Of a DNA stretch of 30,109 nt, positions 1-8,310 are shown piece after piece. The first letter of the stretch is position 1, and each line of letters begins with the position of its first letter. The notes below the pieces were generated by a model. That model was given only the letters and a program-made list of their open reading frames with translations, was not told the DNA's origin and did no database searches. The position numbers and the translations under genes were made by a program. This DNA is from Sva-07 sp035527095 (GTDB lineage Bacteria > Actinomycetota > Acidimicrobiia > Acidimicrobiales > Ilumatobacteraceae): the NCBI GenBank assembly GCA_035527095.1, contig DATLBC010000091.1, positions 1 to 30,109 of the forward strand. Direction: 5' to 3'.

Positions 1-380
1 CCCCGCACCCCACCGATGCGGCCCGGCGACGCCGCCATCAGGCCGATGTACGTGTCGCGCAGCACGCCCATGTCGATCCGGGTGACCCAGTCGATCGAGT
101 TCTTCAGCAGCGGGCTGAACGATCCGTTGTACTCCGGGCTGGCCACGAGCAGGCCGCCGGACTCGCGCAGGAGCGCGGCGAGTTCGTGCGCCGTGGCCGG
201 CACGCCGAATTCGTCCTCGTGGTCACCTTGGTAGATCGGCATGTCGTGGTCGCCGAGGCTCACGAGCAGATGGTCGCGGTCGCGCCAAGCCAACTCGTCG
301 GCGACCGCGCGGGCGAGGGCGCTGTTGACCGAGGCGCGGCGCGTGCTGCCCGCTGTGATCAGGATCCGGTGGCCGGTCAT
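1..380 (-). CDS. NAD(P)H-dependent FMN reductase (flavodoxin-like), C-terminus off window
   Basis: The reading frame opens with ATG at 380 and runs off the left edge, giving about 126 N-terminal residues. It starts MTGHRILITAGSTRRASVN, the usual beta1 strand and phosphate-binding loop (GSTRRASVN) of NADPH-dependent FMN reductases. It later has SPEYNGSFSPLLKNSIDW, the signature segment that contacts FMN in the SsuE/ChrR/azoreductase-like family. Such cytosolic enzymes reduce FMN, quinones or metal oxyanions with NAD(P)H. The start codon overlaps the zwf stop (ATGA), so it is probably translated with zwf; placing an NADPH consumer directly after two NADPH-generating genes is suggestive. The substrate cannot be named and the C-terminal third is not visible. 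Confidence 0.88.
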   Translation of the reverse strand, partial: MTGHRILITAGSTRRASVNSALARAVADELAWRDRDHLLVSLGDHDMPIYQGDHEDEFGVPATAHELAALLRESGGLLVASPEYNGSFSPLLKNSIDWVTRIDMGVLRDTYIGLMAASPGRIGGVR

Positions 381-1831
381 GGGGAGGGCTCGAACCAGTG
401 GTCGCCGTTGAGCAGGATGTCGTCGGCGTCGGCTGGTCCCCACGATCCGCGGAAGTAGGGGACGACGTCACCGGGGTCGTCGAGGGCTGGCTGCACGACA
501 CGCCACGTTCCTTCGACGATGTCCTGGCGGGCGAAGCGTCGCAACGACCCGATCAGGGCGTCGCCCAGCAGCCGTTCGTAGGCATCCTGGCGTTCGCCGA
601 GGGCAGCGGCGAAGTCGACGTCGACGTCGACCTCCTGGCTGTCGAGATCCGGGCCCGGTGTCTTCGCCTGGAGCGCGAACGTGACGCCGTCGTTCTTCCC
701 GAGCCGCAGCCGGATCAGGTTGCGACCTGGCGGCGGCCCTCCCGATTCGTCGAACAGCATCCGCGGTGGCTCGCGCAATTCCAGTACCGCCTCGGTGGCG
801 TTCTGTGGCATGGCCTTGCCGACGCGGATGTACCAGGGCACGCCGGCCCACCGCCACGAGTCGATCTCGAGGCGGACCGCCGCGAAGGTCTCCACGTTGG
901 AGTTCGGGTCGACGCCCGGCTCATCGCGGTAACCGACGTACTGGCCGCGCACCAGCGCATCGGGTTCGATCGGCCGCATCGCCGCGATCACCTTGGCCTT
1001 CTCGTCCTGCAGGAAGCCCGAGTCGGCGCCCGCCGGAGGTTCCATCGCGAGCAGCGACACCACCTGCAGCACGTGGTTCTGGAGCACGTCGCGGATCGCG
1101 CCCACACCTTCGTAGAACGAACCGCGACCCTCGACGTCGAGGGTCTCCGACATCGTGACCTGCACGCTGCGGACGTAGTTGCGGTTCCACACCGGCTCGA
1201 GCAGGGTGTTGGCGAACCGGAACACGAGGAGGTCCTCGACGGCCTCTTTGCCCAGGTAGTGGTCGATGCGGAAGATGTGGTCTTCCGAGAACACCTCGTG
1301 GAGGGTCTTGTTCAACTCGATCGCCGACTGCATGTCGCGGCCGAACGGCTTCTCAACCACGATCCGGCCGCGATGGTGCAGGTCGACCGATGCCAGTTTG
1401 GTGGCCACCATCGGGAACATGTTCGGGGGGATCGCCATGTAGAACACGGCAACCAACGAGTTGTGGCGGTCCAGTGTCGACCGGAGTTCGTTCCAGGTCG
1501 ATTCGTCGGCGTAGTCGCCCTGCACGAGATCGAGGCGCTCGCACAACGAGTCGACGACCGACGGGTCGGGATCATCGATGTGCTCGCTGATCGACTCCCG
1601 GGCATGGCGGCGGAAGTCGTCGTCGGTCCAGTCGCTGCGTGCCACACCGATGACGGGCACGCACAGCACCCCGGAACGTTCGAGGCGGTAGAGCGCCGGG
1701 AACAGCTTGCGGACGGCAAGGTCGCCCGTGGCGCCGAACAGGACGAGCGCGTCGGCGTCGGGCTGGGTGGTGAGCATCCGGCTGGAGTCGACGTGGCCCG
1801 TGATCAGGGTTGGGTCGGTGTGGTCGCTCAT
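377..1831 (-). CDS. zwf: Glucose-6-phosphate 1-dehydrogenase
   Basis: Oxidises glucose 6-phosphate to 6-phosphogluconolactone with NADP+, the entry step of the oxidative pentose phosphate pathway. The product is 484 residues, normal for the family. Visible motifs are the nucleotide-binding loop GATGDLAVRKLFPALYRL near residues 33-50, EKPFGRD at about 160-166, and the active-site signature RIDHYLGKE at 188-196 containing the catalytic Asp-His pair. The open frame extends upstream to 1996, but that part only shadows gnd. The ATG at 1831 overlaps the gnd stop (ATGA) and places the nucleotide-binding loop at the usual distance from the N-terminus. A later Met (residue 19) is also possible. Its 3' end overlaps the FMN reductase by four bases. 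No opcA-like gene is seen in the window. Confidence 0.97.
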   Translation of the reverse strand: MSDHTDPTLITGHVDSSRMLTTQPDADALVLFGATGDLAVRKLFPALYRLERSGVLCVPVIGVARSDWTDDDFRRHARESISEHIDDPDPSVVDSLCERLDLVQGDYADESTWNELRSTLDRHNSLVAVFYMAIPPNMFPMVATKLASVDLHHRGRIVVEKPFGRDMQSAIELNKTLHEVFSEDHIFRIDHYLGKEAVEDLLVFRFANTLLEPVWNRNYVRSVQVTMSETLDVEGRGSFYEGVGAIRDVLQNHVLQVVSLLAMEPPAGADSGFLQDEKAKVIAAMRPIEPDALVRGQYVGYRDEPGVDPNSNVETFAAVRLEIDSWRWAGVPWYIRVGKAMPQNATEAVLELREPPRMLFDESGGPPPGRNLIRLRLGKNDGVTFALQAKTPGPDLDSQEVDVDVDFAAALGERQDAYERLLGDALIGSLRRFARQDIVEGTWRVVQPALDDPGDVVPYFRGSWGPADADDILLNGDHWFEPSP

Positions 1832-2853
1832 CTTGTCTGATCCTTCCGCTCGATGTGGCCGCCGAACCCGGCCCGCATCGCCGACAGGACCTGGTCGGCC
1901 ACGTCGGACCGTCCGCGCGACGAGAAGCGTTGGAAGAGCGCCGCCGACAACACCGGCACCGGCACGCCCTCGTCGATTGCCGCGTTGATCGTCCACCGAC
2001 CCTCGCCGGAGTCGCTGACGACACCGGCGTAGGCGCTCAGTTCAGGGTCGCCGTGGAAGGCCTCGGCGGTCAGATCGAGCAGCCACGAGCTGATCACGGA
2101 TCCGCGCCGCCACACCTCGGTGATCCGGGCGAGGTCGAGGTCGTAGCGGTAGTAATGGGCGGCGTCGAGCGGCGCGGTCTCGGCGTCGACGGGGTGATCG
2201 ACGGCGCCGATGTTGGCATTGGCGAGCACGTTGAGGCCCTCGGCGTAGGCGGCCATCAGGCCGTACTCGATGCCGTTGTGGACCATCTTGACGAAGTGGC
2301 CGGCACCGCTCGGACCGCAGTGCAGCCAGCCGTGCTCCTCCGGGGCCTCGCCGTCGGTGCGCCCGGGCGTGCGCGAGCCAGTGCCGAGACCAGGGGCGAG
2401 CGTCTCGAAAATGGGTGTCAGACGTTCGACAGCCTCGGTCTCGCCGCCGATCATCAGGCAATACCCACGTTCCAGTCCGAACACGCCGCCGCTGGTGCCG
2501 ACATCGAGATACGTGATCCCGGCAGGTGCGAGTGCTTCGGATCGGTCGACGTCGTGGCGGTACCACGAATTGCCGCCGTCGATGATCGTGTCGCCCGGAT
2601 CGAGCAGTGGCGCCAGTGCGTCGACGGTCGCACCGACGAACGCAGCGGGCACCATGATCCAGATCGCGCGAGGCGGTGCGAGTGCGGCGACGAGGTCGTT
2701 GAGCGACCGGGCGCCGGTGACGCCGAGTTCGGATTCGAGTCCGGCGATCGCTGCCTCGTCGACGTCGTGGACGGCGCAGTCGTGTCCGTCGTGGTGGAGC
2801 CGGCGGACCATGTTGGCGCCCATTCGGCCGAGGCCGATCATCCCGAGTTGCAT
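1828..2853 (-). CDS. gnd: 6-phosphogluconate dehydrogenase, decarboxylating (short form)
   Basis: Converts 6-phosphogluconate to ribulose 5-phosphate and CO2. The protein is 341 residues, matching the short GndA/YqeC type rather than the ~470-residue GndP type. It begins MQLGMIGLGRMGANMVRRL with the Rossmann GLGRMG loop. DGGNSWY (substrate binding) and GHFVKMVHNGIEYGLM (catalytic lysine segment) are intact. The frame is open up to 2913, but the family start is the ATG at 2853. A GGGAGG lies flush against that ATG with no spacer, so it cannot work as a normal Shine-Dalgarno for it. Upstream, CAGTCT (2860-2865) sits six bases before the ATG, which fits leaderless transcription. A start at Met5 is the alternative. 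It leads the gnd-zwf-reductase operon. Short-form enzymes are often NAD-linked in other bacteria; the cofactor is not decided here. Confidence 0.95.
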   Translation of the reverse strand: MQLGMIGLGRMGANMVRRLHHDGHDCAVHDVDEAAIAGLESELGVTGARSLNDLVAALAPPRAIWIMVPAAFVGATVDALAPLLDPGDTIIDGGNSWYRHDVDRSEALAPAGITYLDVGTSGGVFGLERGYCLMIGGETEAVERLTPIFETLAPGLGTGSRTPGRTDGEAPEEHGWLHCGPSGAGHFVKMVHNGIEYGLMAAYAEGLNVLANANIGAVDHPVDAETAPLDAAHYYRYDLDLARITEVWRRGSVISSWLLDLTAEAFHGDPELSAYAGVVSDSGEGRWTINAAIDEGVPVPVLSAALFQRFSSRGRSDVADQVLSAMRAGFGGHIERKDQTR

Positions 2854-2945
2854 CCTCCCAGACTGCCACGAACTCGCCGTCGCAACGCTCGGCTGATGTC
2901 CTTCGAAGACCACTCATCAATCTGACCGTCGCAGCACCTCCCGAT

Positions 2946-4586
2946 TCAGCGGATCGTCGGGAGGCCATCGGTGGCGGTGACCTCGTCGAGGTACGCGTCG
3001 ACGATCGTTCCTTCGGCGGCTGATCTGAGGTCGATCACGAGTTCCGAGCGTCGCAGTGGATCGTTGCACGCCTCGATTGCGTCGAGGCGAGCGCGGAAGT
3101 CTGCCAGCTTCGTTCGAAGGGTGGGGTCGCGCCGCGCCGCACCGAGCGTTGCAGGACGTTCGAGCGCGTCGGCCATGGCAGACATCCAGATCTGCTCGTA
3201 CTGACGGGAGGCGATCGATGCTCCCGCCAGTTGTCTTGCGTCGACATCGTCGATCGCATCGGTGACGGTTCGGATGGCCAAAGAAGCAGCACTCCGCCAT
3301 GCGGCTCCGACCCCCGATGTCAGGAGCGCAATGTTCGTGCCGGCCCCGAGCACGCTCGCGAGCCCGTCTCGGCGTCCCTGCGCCGCGGCGGCTTCCATGA
3401 TCAATTGAGCCTGCTCGGACTTCGCTGCATGATCGAGCAGCAGCGAGAGGTGGACGACATGGGTGAACGAGCCGTCCTCGGTGAGATCGAGGCCATCCCG
3501 GCTCAGCTCTCGATCGGTGAATGTGCCGAGGGCGACGCCGAGTGCTCCGGCGGCCTGGTCGTCGCGCATGACGGCACCGAACAGGTTCGCGACCTCGCTG
3601 TAGGTCCCGATCGTCAGCGCGAATTCGCTCACCCTGACCGGCTTGGCGCCAGTTTGGAAGATGCCACCGGAGAGCAACGGGAAGAAGACCGGCATCGACA
3701 AGGCAACCCCTCGGGCCATGCCGGCAGACATCCCCTCGTCGAGCGGACCAGTGGCGGCGCGAGTCAGCATGTTCACGACCCGGAAGCCGTCCGCCAGCCG
3801 TGTTGCGTCGTCGACGACGCTGTCCATCAGGCCGCTACTGACGAAGTGCTCCAAGGCCACGGGGTCCAGGGCGTCCCAGGCGGCGAGCGCGTACGCGGTC
3901 CGGTCGTCGAGCAACAGATCGAGACACGCCCCCGGGTCGCCGGCGAGGCGTTCGAGGGCCCTGCTCAGTGACGTGGCGTAGCGGGCGACGTCGACGCCGG
4001 TGTCGGGCCCGTTGGGAGCCGCCATCTGTTGAACGATGCGTGAGCTGAACCACGACGGGAAGCGTGCGGCGCCGAGCAGCCTGGCAACGGTCATGTTCGA
4101 CGTCGAGAGCCCGACGATCTCCTCGGCGAACCCGTCGTCTCGTTGCACCCAGTACGCCACGTCCTCGGCGAGGTCGGCCAGTTCCGTCTCCGTGGGTGCT
4201 CCCGGAGCCGTATCGCCGGCCACGGATTTGCGTTCGAGCCAGTCGAGTTGTCCGAGCAGCTCGACTCGTCGTTGTGGCGGGATGCTCGTGGCGATCGGAC
4301 GACCTGGCCGGAGATGGTCGGGCAGCGTGTCGCCGAGTGCCCACAGCGATCGGAGCCCGAACGTCCCGAGCTGGCTCGCACGCCACTGGCCCATGGGGGC
4401 ACTTCGTTCGATGTCGCGCAGCGCCCGCATCCAGTGGTCCTCGAGGTTCGAGCGGGTGAGTCGGATCGTTCGCAACGCGTCCGCAGCGGCGGGGTCCGAC
4501 GAGGAGATCGCGTCGAGCCGTTCGATCGACTCCCACGTACGTCGCAGCAGCTGTTGGACGCGTCCGGGTTCGTACCCGGCGTCCAC
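2946..4586 (-). CDS. Uncharacterised 546-aa mainly helical protein paired with a WXG100-like protein
   Basis: I do not recognise a named function. The protein looks alpha-helical, with no signal peptide and no clear membrane segment except a weak Ala/Gly/Leu-rich stretch in the C-terminal third (GAGTNIALLTSGVGAAW). A central region (roughly residues 180-300; SSRIVQQMAAPNG, RTAYALAAWDALDPVALEHFVSSGL) resembles the large helical proteins (DUF6571-like) found downstream of WXG100 genes in actinobacteria; this resemblance is from memory. The open frame reaches 4685, but the likely start is GTG at 4586, one base after the stop of the upstream small gene, with GGCAGG a few bases upstream. That arrangement implies translational coupling. 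No catalytic motif or toxin domain is obvious at the C-terminus. Confidence 0.72.
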   Translation of the reverse strand: MDAGYEPGRVQQLLRRTWESIERLDAISSSDPAAADALRTIRLTRSNLEDHWMRALRDIERSAPMGQWRASQLGTFGLRSLWALGDTLPDHLRPGRPIATSIPPQRRVELLGQLDWLERKSVAGDTAPGAPTETELADLAEDVAYWVQRDDGFAEEIVGLSTSNMTVARLLGAARFPSWFSSRIVQQMAAPNGPDTGVDVARYATSLSRALERLAGDPGACLDLLLDDRTAYALAAWDALDPVALEHFVSSGLMDSVVDDATRLADGFRVVNMLTRAATGPLDEGMSAGMARGVALSMPVFFPLLSGGIFQTGAKPVRVSEFALTIGTYSEVANLFGAVMRDDQAAGALGVALGTFTDRELSRDGLDLTEDGSFTHVVHLSLLLDHAAKSEQAQLIMEAAAAQGRRDGLASVLGAGTNIALLTSGVGAAWRSAASLAIRTVTDAIDDVDARQLAGASIASRQYEQIWMSAMADALERPATLGAARRDPTLRTKLADFRARLDAIEACNDPLRRSELVIDLRSAAEGTIVDAYLDEVTATDGLPTIR

Positions 4587-4587
4587 G

Positions 4588-4869
4588 TCAGCCTGCCAAT
4601 CCGATCTGGGTGCGGGCGATCGCCTCGAGTTCCTCCGCCTGCTCGTCGAATCGCCAGGCGTGCTCTCGGAGGTCCTCGGCGGCACGATGGAGTTGGTGCT
4701 GGTTGTGGGCCAACGTGGCTCGGCACAGATCGGGCCGAGGGCCGCGCCACGTGTCGACGTCGCCGTATCGGTCGAGGCTCATCGCCGGTGAGGCATCGAT
4801 GGCGTCGGCGAGGTGGCGGAGGTGGCGAGCACGTTGGCGGAGTTGGTTCGCTCTGGCGGTTGCATTCAT
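4588..4869 (-). CDS. WXG100-like small helical protein
   Basis: A 93-residue protein beginning MNATARANQLRQRARHL. It consists of two predicted amphipathic helices around a central turn, DVDTWRGPRPDL, which holds a Trp-x-Gly (WRG) motif near residue 42. Size, hairpin layout and the W-x-G turn match the WXG100/ESX secreted-protein superfamily. The frame is open further upstream (to 4962), but the ATG at 4869 has a GGGGTG purine-rich tract just before it and gives the usual family length. It is followed one base later by the 546-residue gene. No ESX ATPase (EccC) or membrane component is in the window, so secretion is inference; homologues of this kind also act as intracellular partners of the larger protein. 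Confidence 0.72.
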   Translation of the reverse strand: MNATARANQLRQRARHLRHLADAIDASPAMSLDRYGDVDTWRGPRPDLCRATLAHNQHQLHRAAEDLREHAWRFDEQAEELEAIARTQIGLAG

Positions 4870-4909
4870 CACCCCGCAGTGGGCGCGCCGCAACCCGAAG
4901 TGGAAGGGG

Positions 4910-5566
4910 TCAGAGATCGGCGAGTTGCACCGTGCGGTCGGCGATCGTGTCCGCCTCATCATGGTCGTGCGTCACGAGCAGCGCAGTTGCGCGCGCATCG
5001 CGCAGCATCGCGGCGAGGTCGACGGCGAGCTGGTCGTGGAGTTCGCGATCGAGGCCTGTGAGCGGTTCGTCGAGCAACACGACCACCGGCTCGGCGGCGA
5101 GCGTACGGGCGAGCGCGACCCGCTTCGCCTCGCCGCCGGACAGGTCGGTGACCCGGCGATCGTCGAAGCCCGCCAGCCCAACCCGGCGCAGCCACCTCGA
5201 TGCTCGTTCGGTGCGTTCCGAACGTGGTGCGCCGGCCATCTTCGGCCCGAACGCGACGTTCTCCAGCACCGACAGGTGCGGGAACAGCTGGTTGTCCTGG
5301 AAGACCATTCCCACACCGCGCCGGTGGGTCGGTAGCTCGGTGACGTCGACGCCATGGACGAACACGCGACCATCGTCGGGAACGACGATCCCTGCGATGA
5401 CCCGCAGCAGCGTGCTCTTACCGCTGCCCGAGGGCCCGAGCAACGCCACCACGTGGCCTGCCTCGACGGACAACGACACCCCATCGAGCACGTGGTTGAC
5501 CCGGGCTCGGGGGGCTTCGAAGGTGACGGTGACGTTGCGGACGTCGAGACCGGGATGGTCGTTCAC
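4910..5566 (-). CDS. thiQ: Thiamine ABC transporter, ATP-binding protein
   Basis: The ATPase of the thiamine importer. 218 residues, typical for ThiQ. It has Walker A GPSGSGKST at residues 44-52, the Q-loop MVFQDNQLFPHLSVLENVAFG, the ABC signature LSGGEAKRVALARTLA, Walker B VVVLLDEPLTGLD and the H-loop LLVTHDHDEA. The frame is open far upstream, but that is the shadow of the permease gene. The GTG at 5566 overlaps the permease stop in a GTGA. It is the last gene of the riboswitch-controlled thiamine operon. Substrate assignment rests on the neighbouring ThiB-like protein, the kinase and the TPP riboswitch, not on the ATPase itself. Confidence 0.93.
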   Translation of the reverse strand: MNDHPGLDVRNVTVTFEAPRARVNHVLDGVSLSVEAGHVVALLGPSGSGKSTLLRVIAGIVVPDDGRVFVHGVDVTELPTHRRGVGMVFQDNQLFPHLSVLENVAFGPKMAGAPRSERTERASRWLRRVGLAGFDDRRVTDLSGGEAKRVALARTLAAEPVVVLLDEPLTGLDRELHDQLAVDLAAMLRDARATALLVTHDHDEADTIADRTVQLADL

Positions 5567-7167
5567 GGTCGGCTGCGTCGGGTCGGCGGCGACTGGAATC
5601 GTTCGACGACCACCACGAGGATCACTGTCGTCGCCGCGAGCAGCGTCGCGAGCACGAAGCCTTGCGCCTGAAGGACCGATCCGGTGCGACCCAGCAGTTG
5701 CTCGATTGCGATCGGCATGGTCTCGCCGCCCGATCGCGACAGCAGACTCGTTGCGCCGAACTCTCCGAGTGAGATCGCAGCGGCCAACGCACCGCCAGCG
5801 GCCAGTGGCCGCCAGAGGAACGGCACGATCGTGGCGAGCCATGCCCGCGTCGGTGATGCGCCGAGCGTGGCCGCAGCATTGGTCATCGCGGGGTCGACCG
5901 AGCGCAGCACGGCGACGCACGTCCGCACCACGAACGGTACGGCGATCAGCGCGTGGCCGACCGGCACGAGCCACCATGATGCCCGCCAATCGACCGGATC
6001 GGTGTCGAAGGTGATCAGCATCCCGAACCCGATCGTGACCGCCGAGGTCGCCAGCGGCAGCATCAGACCGCCGTCGAGGGCCCGTCCTGCCCGACCGGCA
6101 GCGACGATCGCCAGGCTCGCGAGCGCACCGATCACGACGGCGATCGCCGTTGCCCAGGCGGCGTTCACCAGCGAGTTGAACGTCGCATCGACGGGGTCGA
6201 CACCCGTGCGGATGCCCGGCCGGATCTCGGCGCGTCCAAGACCCGTCCACGCCGCAGTCGACCATCCCGTCGGCGTGGCGAACGAGCGCACGACGAGCGC
6301 GACGAGCGGCGTCGCGGCGACGACGAGCGTCGCTCCCGCGACGACGCCGACGATTCGTCGTTCGCCTCCGCGTCGTGGCCGACGGCGCGCGGCGACGGGC
6401 AGCAGCCCGATCGCCTGTGCGTGGCGGCGCTGCGCGACGCCCGACCACCACACCAGACCGACCAGCACGGCGAGCTGCAGGAGCGCCAGCACGGCAGCGC
6501 CGCCGATGTCGCCGAGTTGTGTTGCGCGCCGCCACACCTCGACTTCGATCGTGCGAGTGCCCGGTGCGCCGAGGATCCGGATCACGCCGTACGAGGTGAA
6601 CGTGAACAGGAAGACGATCGTTGCCGCAGCGGTCACGGCCGGGCGCACGAGTGGAAGTGAGATCTGTGTCGCGACCTGCCACCGCGATGCGCCGAGCGTG
6701 GCTGCTGCTGCCTCCATGTCGGTCGGCAGGTGTCCCCACAGTGACCCGACCACGCGGACGACGACCGCGAGGTTGAACACGACGTGCGCTCCGAGGACCG
6801 CCCAGACCGTGCGGTCGAGCGAGTCGGGGAGCAAGGCCAGGAATGCGGCACCCATCACGACCGTCGGCAGCACGAACATCGCTGTGAGCAACCCGACCAG
6901 CACGGTGCGGCCTCGGAAGTCGAAGCGCGCCAGCACGTAGGCCGGCGCCAGCCCGATCACGATCGTGGCGATCGTCGAGACGACGGCCTGCCAGGCGGTG
7001 AACCACAACACCTCCCACGTCGACGCGCGTCCGAGCGTGTCGCCGACCGAGCTGGCGTTCACCGCTTCGACCGCGAGCGTGACGAACGGCCAGGCAAAGA
7101 ACACCAGGAGCCCCGCGGCGGGCCCGATCGCGAGCGCGACCAGCAGCCACCGGGGCAGGCGGTTCAC
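5563..7167 (-). CDS. thiP: Thiamine ABC transporter, fused permease
   Basis: Inner-membrane channel of the thiamine importer. 534 residues with two homologous halves, the same length and layout as ThiP. The first half starts VNRLPRWLLVALAIGPAAGLLVFFAWPFV, a membrane segment after a short positive N-terminus. About 12 hydrophobic segments follow. Each half carries an EAA loop that docks the ATPase: EAAAATLGASRWQVATQISLP in the first half and NAAATLGASPTRAWLATIVPF in the second. The GTG start at 7167 overlaps the thiB stop (GTGA), and the stop overlaps the thiQ start, so translation is probably coupled along the operon. The longer open frame up to 7971 is the shadow of thiB. Confidence 0.93.
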   Translation of the reverse strand: MNRLPRWLLVALAIGPAAGLLVFFAWPFVTLAVEAVNASSVGDTLGRASTWEVLWFTAWQAVVSTIATIVIGLAPAYVLARFDFRGRTVLVGLLTAMFVLPTVVMGAAFLALLPDSLDRTVWAVLGAHVVFNLAVVVRVVGSLWGHLPTDMEAAAATLGASRWQVATQISLPLVRPAVTAAATIVFLFTFTSYGVIRILGAPGTRTIEVEVWRRATQLGDIGGAAVLALLQLAVLVGLVWWSGVAQRRHAQAIGLLPVAARRRPRRGGERRIVGVVAGATLVVAATPLVALVVRSFATPTGWSTAAWTGLGRAEIRPGIRTGVDPVDATFNSLVNAAWATAIAVVIGALASLAIVAAGRAGRALDGGLMLPLATSAVTIGFGMLITFDTDPVDWRASWWLVPVGHALIAVPFVVRTCVAVLRSVDPAMTNAAATLGASPTRAWLATIVPFLWRPLAAGGALAAAISLGEFGATSLLSRSGGETMPIAIEQLLGRTGSVLQAQGFVLATLLAATTVILVVVVERFQSPPTRRSRP

Positions 7168-8306
7168 CCGAGCACCAACTCCGTCCACTCGTCGATCCAC
7201 GTGGAACGTTCGGCGTCGATCAGCGTCGGATCGAGCGTGCGCGAGGTCTCGGGTACGACAGCGAAGTCGACGAACTCCTGGGGCAGATCGACAGCCTGAT
7301 TGGTCGGATACACGAAGAGGTTGAGTGCGAGTTCTCGCTGGAAACGATCTGAGATGAGGAAGTCGACCAGCACACGAGCGGCGTCCGGAGCGTCGGTGCC
7401 CCGGAGCACGCCGGCGAACTCGACCTGGCGGAAACACGTGTCCTCGATCACGCCGGTCGGAGCATCGTCGCGGGGCGGCTCGGCGAAGATCACTTCGGCC
7501 GGCGGGCTCGACCCATAGCTGACCACCATCGGCGTCGGTCCGCCGCCGGCCCAGGTGAAGCGTTCGTAGTAGGCCTGGTTCCAGCTGTCGACGACCTCGA
7601 CCCCGTTCTGGCCGAGCCTGCTCCAGTAGTCCTGCCACCCCTCGAGGCCGTACTCGTGGATCGTGGCGAGCAGGAACGCCAGGCCAGGCGACGACGTGGC
7701 TGCGTTCTGAACCACGAGCTGGCCGGCGTAGGCAGGATCGGTGAGATCGGTGAACGATGTGGGCGGATCGAGGTTGCGCTCGGCGTACCAATCGATGTCG
7801 TAGTTGACGCAGACGTCGCCGTAGTCGACGGGAGTCGCTTCGCCGTTCGGGACGAGGTCGAGGAACTCCGGTGCGATGTCGATCGTGCCGTCGGCGATGG
7901 CGCGGGCGACGTACGGCTCGAACACCTCGTCGTCGATCGCCCGCGACAGCGACGCGTTGTCGACGCCCCACATGACGTCACCTTCGGGGTTGCCGGCCGT
8001 CAGCGATGCCTTGGACAGCATGGTGCCGGTGTCGCCGGCGACGAGGATGTCGACCTCGATGCCGTTCTCGGCGCCGAACTCGGCGAGCGCGTCGTTGAGC
8101 GACGTGTTCGCGTCGGGGAACGAGTCATAGGTCACCAACGTGACCGAGTCGGTGGATGCCGACGAGATGTCGGTCGCGCCGGTCGAGGCGTCGTCGTCGC
8201 TTCCGCACGCCGCCAGCCCGACGGCGAGCGCGACAGCCACACCGAGCGCCGACCAGCGACCTCCGAAGCGATGAGCGAAGCGACCGGATACGGGGGTTTC
8301 GCTCAT
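7164..8306 (-). CDS. thiB: Thiamine ABC transporter, substrate-binding lipoprotein
   Basis: 380 residues with an unusually long polar N-region, then a hydrophobic core ending in the lipobox GLAAC; Cys34 would be lipidated, anchoring it outside the membrane. The mature part matches ThiB: VTYDSF at the start, DVMWGVDNASLSRA, TPVDYGDVCVNYD, ATSSPGLAFLLATIHEYG, SYGSSPPAEVIF and the C-terminal WIDEWTEL. These correspond in order to E. coli ThiB segments that line the thiamine pocket. Its start overlaps the thiN stop (ATGA), with only a weak AGGCG upstream. The first 12 or so codons lie in a 42-bp palindromic repeat also present in the thiN tail, which may explain the extended N-region. Confidence 0.93.
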   Translation of the reverse strand: MSETPVSGRFAHRFGGRWSALGVAVALAVGLAACGSDDDASTGATDISSASTDSVTLVTYDSFPDANTSLNDALAEFGAENGIEVDILVAGDTGTMLSKASLTAGNPEGDVMWGVDNASLSRAIDDEVFEPYVARAIADGTIDIAPEFLDLVPNGEATPVDYGDVCVNYDIDWYAERNLDPPTSFTDLTDPAYAGQLVVQNAATSSPGLAFLLATIHEYGLEGWQDYWSRLGQNGVEVVDSWNQAYYERFTWAGGGPTPMVVSYGSSPPAEVIFAEPPRDDAPTGVIEDTCFRQVEFAGVLRGTDAPDAARVLVDFLISDRFQRELALNLFVYPTNQAVDLPQEFVDFAVVPETSRTLDPTLIDAERSTWIDEWTELVLG

Positions 8307-8310
8307 CGAT
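8269..8310. repeat. Palindromic repeat, copy A (thiN-thiB junction)
   Basis: Perfect 11-bp arms, CGATGAGCGAA at 8269-8279 and TTCGCTCATCG at 8298-8308, enclose an 18-base loop. The element contains the ATGA start/stop overlap of thiB and thiN and encodes the thiB N-terminus (MSETPVSGRFAHR). By my base-by-base comparison it matches copy B, 71 bp away, at 34 of 42 positions. Confidence 0.85.

Noticed and set aside
398..1840. 480-codon plus-strand open frame opposite zwf
   Set aside because: It is a GC-rich shadow of zwf; the product is Val/Arg/His/Asp-rich without any motif, and zwf is certain on the other strand.
1832..1996. N-terminal extension of zwf
   Set aside because: Arg/Gly-rich, lies wholly inside gnd, and the ATGA overlap at 1828-1831 gives a better start.
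1810..2925. 371-codon plus-strand open frame opposite gnd
   Set aside because: Shadow frame; no recognisable protein features and full overlap with gnd.
4143..6014. 623-codon plus-strand open frame
   Set aside because: Low-complexity Arg/Ser/Ala product antisense to several real genes, including thiQ.
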